Shown here piece by piece: positions 1 to 6,701 of a stretch of 51,947 nt of DNA. The notes below the pieces were generated by a model. That model worked only from the letters and a program-made list of their open reading frames with translations, did no database searches and had not been told where the DNA came from. The stretch is from Streptomyces adelaidensis. GTDB lineage: Bacteria; Actinomycetota; Actinomycetes; Streptomycetales; Streptomycetaceae. Position 1 is the first letter of the stretch. Each line of letters begins with the position of its first letter. The translations under genes and the position numbers were made by a program. The stretch is from positions 1-51,947 of the forward strand of contig NZ_JAEMUX010000062.1 in NCBI RefSeq assembly GCF_016598475.1, written 5' to 3'.

Positions 1-315
1 CCGCCGTAACCGCTGCCCGCGACTCTCGGCTACCCGAAGCGCGTCGCCGAGCGCCTCGGCCAACCTCTCTGCCAGGAAACGGAGTTCGCCACGTGGGGTG
101 TCCGGGAGCAGATCCTGGGCGTGGGCCAGGAGTTCCGTGCCCATGCCGAGCTGAATGGATTCGGTGGTGTCGGCAAGCCGGGAGACCGGTCCGCCCTGGT
201 CGTCGGTGATGAGGTAGCAGCGTTTGCCTTCGGGGCCGGTCCAGGGCGGCAGGCGTACGTCGCCTCGCGGCCCGAACGCCTCGGCTTCGACTTCGGCTTC
301 GGACTCCGCTTCCAT
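1..315 (-). CDS. Conserved hypothetical protein, C-terminus outside window
   Basis: The reading frame opens at ATG 315 and runs off the window at position 1 with no stop (105 residues seen). The first 13 residues are Glu/Ala-rich (MEAESEAEVEAEA), coded by a degenerate GAAGCC-type repeat. Then comes a globular part with LPPWTGPEGK, CYLITDDQGG and an amphipathic C-terminal helix (LRFLAERLAEALGDALRVAE). From memory, Streptomyces genomes hold many small proteins of this form beside GntR regulators; no function is known to me. The start overlaps the stop of the preceding minus-strand gene by one base (TGATG), so the two are probably translationally coupled. A TTA leucine codon at 7-9 would make translation depend on the bldA tRNA. 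I see no signal peptide or membrane segment. Confidence 0.7.
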   Translation of the reverse strand, partial: MEAESEAEVEAEAFGPRGDVRLPPWTGPEGKRCYLITDDQGGPVSRLADTTESIQLGMGTELLAHAQDLLPDTPRGELRFLAERLAEALGDALRVAESRGQRLRR

Positions 316-641
316 CAAGCGACCTCCATCCCATGGATCCAGTACGGACCGGCCATGTCCAACCCCATTGCCGCCATGGCCAGTTCACGGCGTCGCAGCC
401 GTTGCTCGTGGGCGGTGACGTAGGGGCGTACGGCGATGGTGGCGGCGCCGTCGAGGGGAGTGTCGAGGCCGTAGGGGCTGCGGTGGGAGGGGAGTGAGGT
501 GTCGAGGGTCGGGGGCGGGGCGGCGAGTTCAGGGCGTGGGCCGAGGGTGGCGGATCGATGCCTGCCACGCGGCTTGGGAAGGAAGCCCGCCCAGATGAGC
601 AGGCGACCGATAGGGTCGGTCATGTCATTGGCTCCGTTCAC
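315..641 (-). CDS. Small hypothetical protein
   Basis: 108 residues from ATG 641; an alternative start at Met7 (MTDPIGRLLIWAG, about 623) is equally credible. The sequence has a short hydrophobic N-terminal stretch, a Pro/Arg-rich middle and a C-terminal helix ending ELAMAAMGLDMAGPYWIHG. I do not recognise a domain. It is coupled by TGATG overlap to the next minus-strand gene and diverges from the HTH gene at 768 across a 126-bp promoter region containing direct repeats. Sharing a control region with a GntR-type protein suggests the pair is regulated by it (inference). Confidence 0.55.
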   Translation of the reverse strand: MNGANDMTDPIGRLLIWAGFLPKPRGRHRSATLGPRPELAAPPPTLDTSLPSHRSPYGLDTPLDGAATIAVRPYVTAHEQRLRRRELAMAAMGLDMAGPYWIHGMEVA

Positions 642-710
642 TCTTCGCTGATGACCACGCCCCCGGACGGCTCCACCCGTCGCGGGGGCATTTCGCGCTT
701 TGCAGTCGAG

Positions 711-749
711 GTCTATTGCAGTCTACTGCGGTCGCGCGGTCTACCGCAG
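711..749. promoter_or_regulatory. Direct-repeat/inverted-repeat operator in divergent promoter
   Basis: Three copies of GTCTAYYGCRG lie at 711-721, 721-731 and 739-749. The last two also form an inverted repeat, CTGCGGT (726-732) against ACCGCAG (743-749). The block sits 19 bp before the ATG of the GntR-type HTH protein and 70 bp before the divergent gene, the usual place for an autoregulatory operator. Binding by the adjacent regulator is inference. Confidence 0.5.
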
Positions 750-767
750 AGTTTTAGCGTCCACCGT

Positions 768-1031
768 ATGAGTACCGAGCTCGACCGCACCCGGCCCGTC
801 TGGCGGCAGGTTGCCGCAGCCATCGAAGCCCGTATCGCCAGTGGCGAGTATCCGGTGGGTGCCCGCGTGCCGTCCGTCGTGGAACTGTCCGCCGAGTTCG
901 GCATCGCCGCCTCCACGGCGCAGAAGGCGCTGGCCCATCTCAAAGCGGAGGGCTTGATTCGAGCCGAGGTCGGCCTCGGTTCTTTCGTCGCCGAGCGGCC
1001 GGCGCCGTCCTCGGGGCAGGGCGAGGCATAG
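768..1031 (+). CDS. GntR-type winged-helix DNA-binding protein, HTH only
   Basis: 87 residues from ATG 768. Residues about 9-75 form a GntR winged helix-turn-helix: RQVAAAIEARIASGEYPVG, then VPSVVELSAEFGIAASTAQK and the wing LIRAEVGLGSFVAE. No effector domain follows, so it binds DNA but carries no ligand-sensing part of its own; full GntR/HutC regulators are about 240 residues. I chose ATG 768 over longer in-frame starts because the HTH fold begins a few residues later and the region upstream holds the operator repeats. Likely represses the divergent minus-strand pair and itself (inference). Confidence 0.75.
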   Translation: MSTELDRTRPVWRQVAAAIEARIASGEYPVGARVPSVVELSAEFGIAASTAQKALAHLKAEGLIRAEVGLGSFVAERPAPSSGQGEA

Positions 1032-1085
1032 TCCTGGGCCGAGTGCGGCAGTGTCCGCGGAGATGTCGGTCGTCCGGGAGGCTTC

Positions 1086-1643
1086 GTGAGCGCGAACAAG
1101 TGGGTCAGCACCTCGATGCCGTATCTGACCCCACGTGAGAAAGGGCAGGGCGGCGACGCCTGGGCTGCCGACGCGGCGGCCCAGGGGCGTCGGGGCACCC
1201 AGCGGATCCTGTACGCCGGTGAGGTGCCGGCGCCCGACGAGGTGGCGCGGCTGTTCGGGCTGGCCGAGGGCGAGTCCGTCGTCGTACGCCGCCGCCTGAT
1301 CCTCCTCGACGATCAGCCGAACGAACTCACCGACACCTACTACCCGGTCGACATCGCCCGAGGCACGCCCCTCGCCGGAACCGCCAAGATCCGGGGCGGA
1401 GCCATCACGTTGCTCGCCGAGCTGGGGTACGTCGGTGCCCTCGTCCGCGAGGACGTGACGGCCGACAACCCGGACGGCGAGGAGCGGGCGACCCTTCGGA
1501 CCGCACCGGGAGAGCCGGTGCTACGCCTGACCAGGCTCACCCTTGATCGCGACAACCGGCCGATCCAACTCGACCGCATGGTGATGCCGGCGCTACGGCA
1601 GCGACTGCGCTACGGGATCGTGCTCGACAACGGAGTCGGGTGA
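1086..1643 (+). CDS. Stand-alone UTRA ligand-binding domain protein
   Basis: 185 residues from GTG 1086. The C-terminal two thirds is a UTRA effector domain as in HutC-type GntR regulators: the core motif GESVVVRRRLILLDDQP (about 60-76), then LTDTYYPVDIARGT and LTRLTLDRDNRPIQLD. There is no helix-turn-helix; instead residues 1-40 (MSANKWVSTSMPYLTPREKG) resemble the linker region of such regulators. It may act as a sensor partner for an HTH-only protein such as the one 55 bp upstream. The stop overlaps the GTG start of the next gene (GTGA), so the two are coupled. Confidence 0.75.
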   Translation: MSANKWVSTSMPYLTPREKGQGGDAWAADAAAQGRRGTQRILYAGEVPAPDEVARLFGLAEGESVVVRRRLILLDDQPNELTDTYYPVDIARGTPLAGTAKIRGGAITLLAELGYVGALVREDVTADNPDGEERATLRTAPGEPVLRLTRLTLDRDNRPIQLDRMVMPALRQRLRYGIVLDNGVG

Positions 1644-2170
1644 CGATGCCCAAGGCCGAACCCGACGCCCCCGATCGCCGTTCCCTCCACGAGCGCATCG
1701 CGGCCGACCTGCGCGACGACATCATGAGCGGCGAACTCCCGCCCGGGGCCAAACTGCCCTCCAATACCCACCTCAAGACTCGCTTCGACGCCTCGAACGC
1801 CACCGTGCAGAAGGCGCTCCAACTCCTCAAGGACGAAGGGCTGGTGGTCGGCCGGGCCGGCTCGGCCGTCACCGTACGGGAGCACCGGCAGCGCACCATG
1901 CGGCCCGCCTCCTTCATGGCGCCGGCCCCGCCCGGAGAGCCGTATCGCTGGCTCACGGAAGCGGCCAAGCACAGCGCGAGCGCCCGCAGCGCGCTCCTCG
2001 ACGTGGCGGAGAGCCGCCCGCCCGCCGACGTACGTGCGGCCCTCGGCCTTTCGGAGGACGGCGGATCTGCGGGGCTGGCAACGCGCGGCCGAAAATGCAA
2101 GCACGCTTGCTTGTTTATCGCCCCGCTGTCATGCTCCCCCCATGGCAGACCGGAAGCCCGTGATCGATGA
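1640..2170 (+). CDS. GntR-family regulator truncated before its UTRA domain
   Basis: 176 residues from GTG 1640 (ATG 1646 possible). Residues about 12-75 are a clear GntR winged HTH (SLHERIAADLRDDIMSGELP, ATVQKALQLLKDEGLVVGR). A linker follows (PYRWLTEAAKHSASARSALL, DVAESRPPADVRAALGLSED) that in family members I know leads straight into the UTRA core. Here the frame instead runs into GGSAGLATRGRKCKHACLF and stops, overlapping the next gene by 29 bp. The UTRA domain is therefore missing, probably by deletion or frameshift next to the following operon. It may be a decaying gene or a functional HTH-only protein. Confidence 0.6.
   Translation: MTMPKAEPDAPDRRSLHERIAADLRDDIMSGELPPGAKLPSNTHLKTRFDASNATVQKALQLLKDEGLVVGRAGSAVTVREHRQRTMRPASFMAPAPPGEPYRWLTEAAKHSASARSALLDVAESRPPADVRAALGLSEDGGSAGLATRGRKCKHACLFIAPLSCSPHGRPEARDR
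2097..2110. promoter_or_regulatory. Palindromic operator ahead of the acyl-CoA catabolic operon
   Basis: GCAAGC-AC-GCTTGC is a perfect 6+6 inverted repeat ending 31 bp before the ATG of the first operon gene (2142). A site of this form at an operon head is typical of TetR-family control, and a TetR gene closes the same operon (12224-12832). It lies inside the 3' end of the truncated GntR frame, which fits that frame being degraded. The link to the TetR protein is inference. Confidence 0.5.
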
Positions 2171-2939
2171 TCTCTGTGCCGAGAGCGAGGAACTCGACCT
2201 GCTCGTCACCGAGTTGTCCCCAGATCGCTGGACGGCCGCCACCCCCGCCCCCGGCTGGACCGTCGCCCACCAGATCGCCCACCTCGCCTGGACCGACCAC
2301 TCCTCCGTGCTGGCGGTGACGGATCAGGCCGCGTTCGCCCGTGAGGTCGAGTACGCGCTGACGTCGCCCGGGGACTTCGTGGACAACGGCGCGGAGGAGG
2401 GCGCGGGGAAGCCGCCGGAGCGGCTGCTCGCGGACTGGCGGGCCGGGCGCGAAGCCCTGGCGGAGGCTCTCCGGGCCGCACCGGACGGCGCGCGCTTCCC
2501 CTGGTACGGCCCGCCCATGTCCACCGCCTCCATGGCGACGGCCCGCCTCATGGAGACCTGGGCCCACGGCCTGGACATCGCCGACGCCCTGGGCGTCCCC
2601 CGAATCGCTCCCACCGACCGGCTCCGGCACATCACCCGCCTCGGCATCCGCACCCGCGACTTCGCCTTCGGAGTGCACGGACTGACCCCGCCCTTCGAGG
2701 AGTTCCGTGTGGAACTCACCGGACCCACCGGTGAGTTGTGGACGTACGGCCCCGAGGACGCGACCGACCACGTCGCCGGCCCCGCCCTCGACTTCTGCCT
2801 CCTGGTCACCCAGCGGGCCCACCGCACCGACCTCACCCTCCGCGCCGAAGGCTCCGACGCGGACCGCTGGCTGGACATCGCCCAGGCCTTCGCGGGCCCG
2901 CCCGGCGAGGGACGCCGCCCCCAGGAGAAGTCCCGGTGA
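2142..2939 (+). CDS. TIGR03084-type DinB/MDMPI-fold metal-binding protein
   Basis: 265 residues from ATG 2142. The N-terminal half is an MDMPI/DinB four-helix bundle: WTVAHQIAHLAWTDHSS carries the first metal-ligand histidines, and METWAHGLDIADALG the later one. The C-terminal half (EFRVELTGPTGELWTYGPED) is the small alpha/beta part seen in TIGR03084 proteins. These are about 260 residues long and accompany acyl-CoA carboxylase/AtuA operons in actinobacteria; the reaction is unknown. It is first in the operon and its stop overlaps the next start (GTGA), giving translational coupling. A thiol-dependent isomerase or transferase activity is possible by fold but unproven. Confidence 0.8.
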   Translation: MADRKPVIDDLCAESEELDLLVTELSPDRWTAATPAPGWTVAHQIAHLAWTDHSSVLAVTDQAAFAREVEYALTSPGDFVDNGAEEGAGKPPERLLADWRAGREALAEALRAAPDGARFPWYGPPMSTASMATARLMETWAHGLDIADALGVPRIAPTDRLRHITRLGIRTRDFAFGVHGLTPPFEEFRVELTGPTGELWTYGPEDATDHVAGPALDFCLLVTQRAHRTDLTLRAEGSDADRWLDIAQAFAGPPGEGRRPQEKSR

Positions 2940-4813
2940 GCGCGCCGGTGAGCGCATCGGCCGGCGCCCCGGCGAGCCCACCGCCGAACCCCCTCCGCAT
3001 AGGCAACGCCTCCGGCTTCTACGGCGACCGCTTCGACGCGATGCGCGAGATGCTCACCGGCGGTGAACTCGACGTCCTCACCGGTGACTACCTCGCCGAG
3101 CTGACCATGCTCATCCTCGGCCGCGACCGCCTGAAGGACCCCACCGCCGGGTACGCCCGCACCTTCCTCCGCCAGCTGGAGGAGTGCCTGGGCCTCGCCC
3201 ACGACCGGGGCGTCCGCGTCGTCACCAACGCGGGCGGCCTCAACCCGGCCGGACTCGCCACCGCTGTAAGGGAGTTGGCGGACCGGCTCGGCATCCCCGT
3301 ACGCGTCGCACATGTCGAGGGCGACGACCTCACCGCCAGGCACCCCGGCAGCCTCGCCGCCCATGCCTACCTCGGCGGCTTCGGCATCGCGGCCTGTCTG
3401 CGGGCGGGCGCCGACATCGTGGTCACCGGCCGGGTGACGGACGCGGCCCTGGTCACCGGACCCGCCGCCGCCCACTTCGGCTGGGGCCCGGGGGAGTACG
3501 ACCGCCTCGCGGGCGCCGTCGTCGCCGGCCACGTACTGGAGTGCGGGGCCCAGGCAACCGGCGGCAACTACGCCTTCTTCCATGAGCTCCATGAGCTCCA
3601 TGAGCTCCACGAGCTCCATGAGCTCCACGAGCTCCACGAGCTCCACGAGCTCCATGAGCTCCACGAACTCCATGAGCTCCACGAACCCCCCGAACTCCAG
3701 GAACCCCCCGAACTCCATGAATCCGGCCCGGCCGCCCTGCGCCGCCCCGGCTTCCCCCTCGCCGAACTCCACGCCGACGGAACCGCCGTCATCACCAAGC
3801 ACCCCGGCACCGGCGGCCTCGTCGACGTCGGCACAGTCACGGCCCAGCTCCTCTACGAGACGGGCGGCGCCCGGTACGCGGGCCCCGACGTCACCGCCCG
3901 ACTCGACACGGTCCGGCTCACCCAGGACGGCCCCGACCGCGTCCGCATCGACGGCGTACGCGGCGAGGCCCCGCCCCCCACCCTCAAGGTCGGCCTCAAC
4001 CGCCTCGGCGGCTTCCGCAACGAGGTCACCTTCGTCCTGACCGGACTGGAGATCGAGCGCAAGGCCGCCCTCGTCCGCGACCAGATGGAGAGTGCGCTCG
4101 CCGCCGCCAAGTCCCGCCCCGTGCACGTGAGTTGGGAGCTGGCCCGCACCGACCACCCCGACGCCCCCACCGAGGAGACGGCCAGCGCCCTCCTCCACCT
4201 CGTCGTCCGCGACCCCGACCAGGACGCGGTCGGCCGCGCCCTCAGCGGAGCAGCGGTAGAGCTGGCACTCTCCAGCTACCCCGGCTTCCACGTCCTGGCC
4301 CCACCCGGGAAAGGCGCCCCCTACGGCGTCTTCGAGGACGTGTACGTCGAGCAGGATGCCGTCGAGCACACGGCGGTCCTCCACGACGGGCGCCGGGTCC
4401 CGGTGTCCCCGGCCGGCGACACCCTCGTACTCGCCGCCGCCCCCGAACCACCCCTGCCCCAGCCCCTCCCCGCCGGGCTCCCCACCCGCCGCGCCCCCCT
4501 CGGCCTCGTCGCCGGCGCCCGCAGCGGCGACAAGGGCGGCAACGCCAACATCGGCGTCTGGGCCCGTACGGACGACGCCTGGCGGTGGCTGGCGCACACC
4601 CTCACCACCGACCGCCTCCGCGAACTCCTCCCGGAGACGGCCGGCCTGACCGTCACCCGGCACGCCCTCCCCGATCTCCGCGCCCTCAACTTCGTCATCG
4701 AGGGCATCCTCGGCGAGGGCGTCGCCTCCCAGCACCGTTTCGACCCCCAGGCCAAGGCCCTCGGCGAATGGCTCCGCTCCCGCCACCTGGACATACCGGA
4801 GATCCTCCTGTGA
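2936..4813 (+). CDS. AtuA-like (DUF1446) acyclic terpene/branched acyl-CoA utilisation protein with HEL-repeat insertion
   Basis: 625 residues from GTG 2936, chosen because it overlaps the upstream stop (GTGA) and the family core starts soon after (LRIGNASGFYGDRFDAM, about 22-38). Residues about 20-470 are the DUF1446/AtuA domain (GDYLAELTMLILGRDR, TNAGGLNPAGLA, GADIVVTGRVTDAALV). The C-terminal about 100 residues form the AtuA-like ferredoxin-fold domain (VAGARSGDKGGNANIGVWAR). AtuA is required for citronellol/geraniol breakdown in Pseudomonas but its reaction is not known to me. Residues 216-248 are 11 perfect HEL tripeptides, followed by HEPPELQEPPELHE. They sit between the family motif GGNYAFF and RRPGFPLAEL, where relatives have only a few residues. 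Operon partners suggest a role beside the carboxylase. Confidence 0.85.
   Translation: MSAPVSASAGAPASPPPNPLRIGNASGFYGDRFDAMREMLTGGELDVLTGDYLAELTMLILGRDRLKDPTAGYARTFLRQLEECLGLAHDRGVRVVTNAGGLNPAGLATAVRELADRLGIPVRVAHVEGDDLTARHPGSLAAHAYLGGFGIAACLRAGADIVVTGRVTDAALVTGPAAAHFGWGPGEYDRLAGAVVAGHVLECGAQATGGNYAFFHELHELHELHELHELHELHELHELHELHELHELHEPPELQEPPELHESGPAALRRPGFPLAELHADGTAVITKHPGTGGLVDVGTVTAQLLYETGGARYAGPDVTARLDTVRLTQDGPDRVRIDGVRGEAPPPTLKVGLNRLGGFRNEVTFVLTGLEIERKAALVRDQMESALAAAKSRPVHVSWELARTDHPDAPTEETASALLHLVVRDPDQDAVGRALSGAAVELALSSYPGFHVLAPPGKGAPYGVFEDVYVEQDAVEHTAVLHDGRRVPVSPAGDTLVLAAAPEPPLPQPLPAGLPTRRAPLGLVAGARSGDKGGNANIGVWARTDDAWRWLAHTLTTDRLRELLPETAGLTVTRHALPDLRALNFVIEGILGEGVASQHRFDPQAKALGEWLRSRHLDIPEILL
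3581..3688 (+). repeat. 9-bp tandem repeat (CAYGAGCTC) coding for His-Glu-Leu units
   Basis: Eleven full in-frame copies of CATGAGCTC/CACGAGCTC (3581-3679; one copy ends GAACTC) plus a partial twelfth, followed by a degraded ProProGluLeuGln tail to about 3720. Units differ only at silent positions (CAT/CAC, GAG/GAA). Each contains the palindrome GAGCTC, and the reverse strand also stays open. Typical of slipped-strand expansion inside a gene. Confidence 0.95.
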
Positions 4814-6408
4814 CGGTCCTCAGCTCCACCCTCGACCCGGCCGGCCCCGACCACACGGCGAACCGCGAGGCCATGCTCGCCAAGCTCGCCGAACTCGACA
4901 CCGAGCACGCGAAGGCCCTCGCGGGCGGCGGCGAGAAGTACGTCGAGCGGCACCGCAAACGCGGCAAACTGCTCGCCCGCGAGCGGATCGAGCTGCTCCT
5001 CGACCCCGACACGCCCTTCCTGGAGCTGTCCCCGCTCGCCGCCTGGGGCAGCGAGTACGCGGTCGGCGCCTCCCTCGTCACCGGCATCGGGGTCGTCGAG
5101 GGCGTCGAGTGCCTGATCACCGCGAACGACCCGACCGTACGGGGCGGTGCGAGCAACCCGTGGAGCCTGAAGAAGGCGCTGCGCGCGAACGACATCGCCC
5201 TCGCCAACCGCCTGCCCTGCATCAGCCTCGTCGAGTCCGGCGGGGCCGATCTCCCCTCGCAGAAGGAGATCTTCATCCCGGGCGGCGCGATCTTCCGCGA
5301 CCTCACCCGGCTCTCCGCCGCCGGTATCCCGACGATCGCGGTCGTGTTCGGCAACTCCACCGCCGGCGGGGCCTACATCCCGGGCATGTCCGACCACGTG
5401 ATCATGGTCAAGGAGCGGGCGAAGGTGTTCCTCGGCGGGCCGCCGCTCGTGAAGATGGCCACCGGTGAGGAGAGCGACGACGAGTCGCTGGGCGGCGCCG
5501 AGATGCACGCGCGCGTGTCGGGCCTCGCGGACCACTTCGCCGTCGACGAGCACGACGCCCTCCGCCAGGCCCGCCGCGTCGTCGCCCGCCTCAACCACCG
5601 CAAGGCGTACGCCGATCCGACCCCGGCCGCGCCCCCCAAGTACGACGAGGAGGACCTGCTGGGGATCGTCCCGCAGGACCTCAAGGCGCCCTTCGACCCC
5701 CGTGAGGTCATCGCCCGTATCGTCGACGCCTCCGACTTCGACGAGTTCAAGCCCCTCTACGGCACCAGTCTTACCACCGGCTGGGCCACCCTCCACGGCT
5801 ACCCGGTCGGCATCCTCGCCAACGCCCGGGGCGTCCTCTTCAGCGAGGAGTCCCAGAAGGCCGCCCAGTTCATCCAGCTCGCCAACCAGCGCGACATCCC
5901 CCTCCTCTTCCTCCACAACACCACCGGTTACATGGTGGGCAAGGAGTACGAGCAGGGCGGCATCATCAAACACGGCGCCATGATGATCAACGCGGTCAGC
6001 AACAGCCGGGTCCCCCACCTGTCCGTCCTCCTGGGCGCCTCGTACGGGGCCGGCCACTACGGCATGTGCGGGCGCGCCTACGACCCCCGCTTCCTCTTCG
6101 CCTGGCCCAGCGCCAAGTCGGCGGTGATGGGCCCGCAGCAGCTGGCCGGCGTGCTCTCCATCGTCGCCCGGCAGTCGGCGACCGCGAAGGGGCAGCCGTA
6201 CGACGAGGACGCGGACGCCGCCCTGCGCGCGATGGTGGAGCGGCAGATCGAGTCCGAGTCGCTCCCCATGTTCCTGTCCGGGCGGCTGTACGACGACGGG
6301 GTCATCGACCCCCGCGACACCCGCACCGTCCTCGGCCTGTGCCTGTCCGCCATCCACACGGCGCCCTACGAGGGCGCACGCGGAGGCTTCGGCGTCTTCC
6401 GAATGTAA
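4810..6408 (+). CDS. Acyl-CoA carboxylase, carboxyltransferase (beta) subunit, AtuC/MccB type
   Basis: 532 residues from GTG 4810 (GTGA overlap with the AtuA-like gene). It has two crotonase-like carboxyltransferase halves, about 40-290 and 290-530. Visible motifs are the oxyanion segment GGAYIPGMSD (about 186), FLGGPPLVKMATGEESDDE, and the C-terminal NTTGYMVGKEYEQGGI and MCGRAYDPRF. It transfers carboxyl from biotin to an acyl-CoA. The sequence is closer to geranyl-CoA/methylcrotonyl-CoA carboxylases (SGGADLPSQKEIF) than to propionyl-CoA carboxylases; the exact substrate is inferred from the AtuA neighbour. The partner biotin subunit follows after a 293-bp repeat-filled spacer. Cytosolic; length normal. 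Confidence 0.88.
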   Translation: MTVLSSTLDPAGPDHTANREAMLAKLAELDTEHAKALAGGGEKYVERHRKRGKLLARERIELLLDPDTPFLELSPLAAWGSEYAVGASLVTGIGVVEGVECLITANDPTVRGGASNPWSLKKALRANDIALANRLPCISLVESGGADLPSQKEIFIPGGAIFRDLTRLSAAGIPTIAVVFGNSTAGGAYIPGMSDHVIMVKERAKVFLGGPPLVKMATGEESDDESLGGAEMHARVSGLADHFAVDEHDALRQARRVVARLNHRKAYADPTPAAPPKYDEEDLLGIVPQDLKAPFDPREVIARIVDASDFDEFKPLYGTSLTTGWATLHGYPVGILANARGVLFSEESQKAAQFIQLANQRDIPLLFLHNTTGYMVGKEYEQGGIIKHGAMMINAVSNSRVPHLSVLLGASYGAGHYGMCGRAYDPRFLFAWPSAKSAVMGPQQLAGVLSIVARQSATAKGQPYDEDADAALRAMVERQIESESLPMFLSGRLYDDGVIDPRDTRTVLGLCLSAIHTAPYEGARGGFGVFRM

Positions 6409-6690
6409 GGCCGAATGCAAGGCCCGAGGCAAGGCCCGAGGCAAGGCTCGAGGCAAGGCCCGAGGCAAGGCCCGAGGCAAGGCTCGAGGCAAGGCTCGAG
6501 GCAAGGCTCGAGGCAAGGCTCGAGGCAAGGCTCGAGGCAAGGCTCGAGGCAAGGCCCGAGGCAAGGCTCGAGGCAAGGCTCGAGGCAAGGCTCGAGGCAA
6601 GGCCCGACGCAAGGCCCGACGCAAGGCCCGAGGCAAAGCCCGACGCAAGGCCCGATGTGCGGCCCGATGCAAGGCCGGATGTAAGGAACG
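6409..6690. repeat. 12-bp minisatellite between carboxylase subunit genes
   Basis: About 23 tandem copies of GGCAAGGCYCGA fill almost the whole spacer from the stop of the beta subunit to the ribosome-binding site of the alpha subunit. The commonest form (GGCTCGAGGCAA) holds a CTCGAG palindrome; copies diverge at both ends (CGACG, CGATG). Because 12 is a multiple of 3 and the unit has no stop, several frames stay open on both strands, producing Gln-Gly-Pro/Ser-Arg, Glu-Ala-Arg and Leu-Glu-Pro-Cys shadow frames. I see no start signal that would make any of them a gene. Confidence 0.95.
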
Positions 6691-6701
6691 TGAGGGACCA
6701 C

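Noticed and set aside
2324..4786. 820-codon minus-strand frame opposite the AtuA-like gene
   Set aside because: Antisense shadow in high-GC coding DNA with no recognisable domain; the plus strand has a clear conserved protein.
6415..6684. Open frame of Gln-Gly-Pro/Ser-Arg repeats
   Set aside because: Produced by the stop-free 12-bp repeat; no ribosome-binding site, and equally open frames exist in other phases and on the other strand.
6409..6690. Possible CRISPR array
   Set aside because: Units are contiguous without spacers and no cas genes are present; it is a minisatellite.
6066..6701. N-terminal extension of the alpha carboxylase subunit through the repeat
   Set aside because: The frame is open but has no start with a ribosome-binding site after the beta subunit; the biotin carboxylase fold starts normally at 6702.
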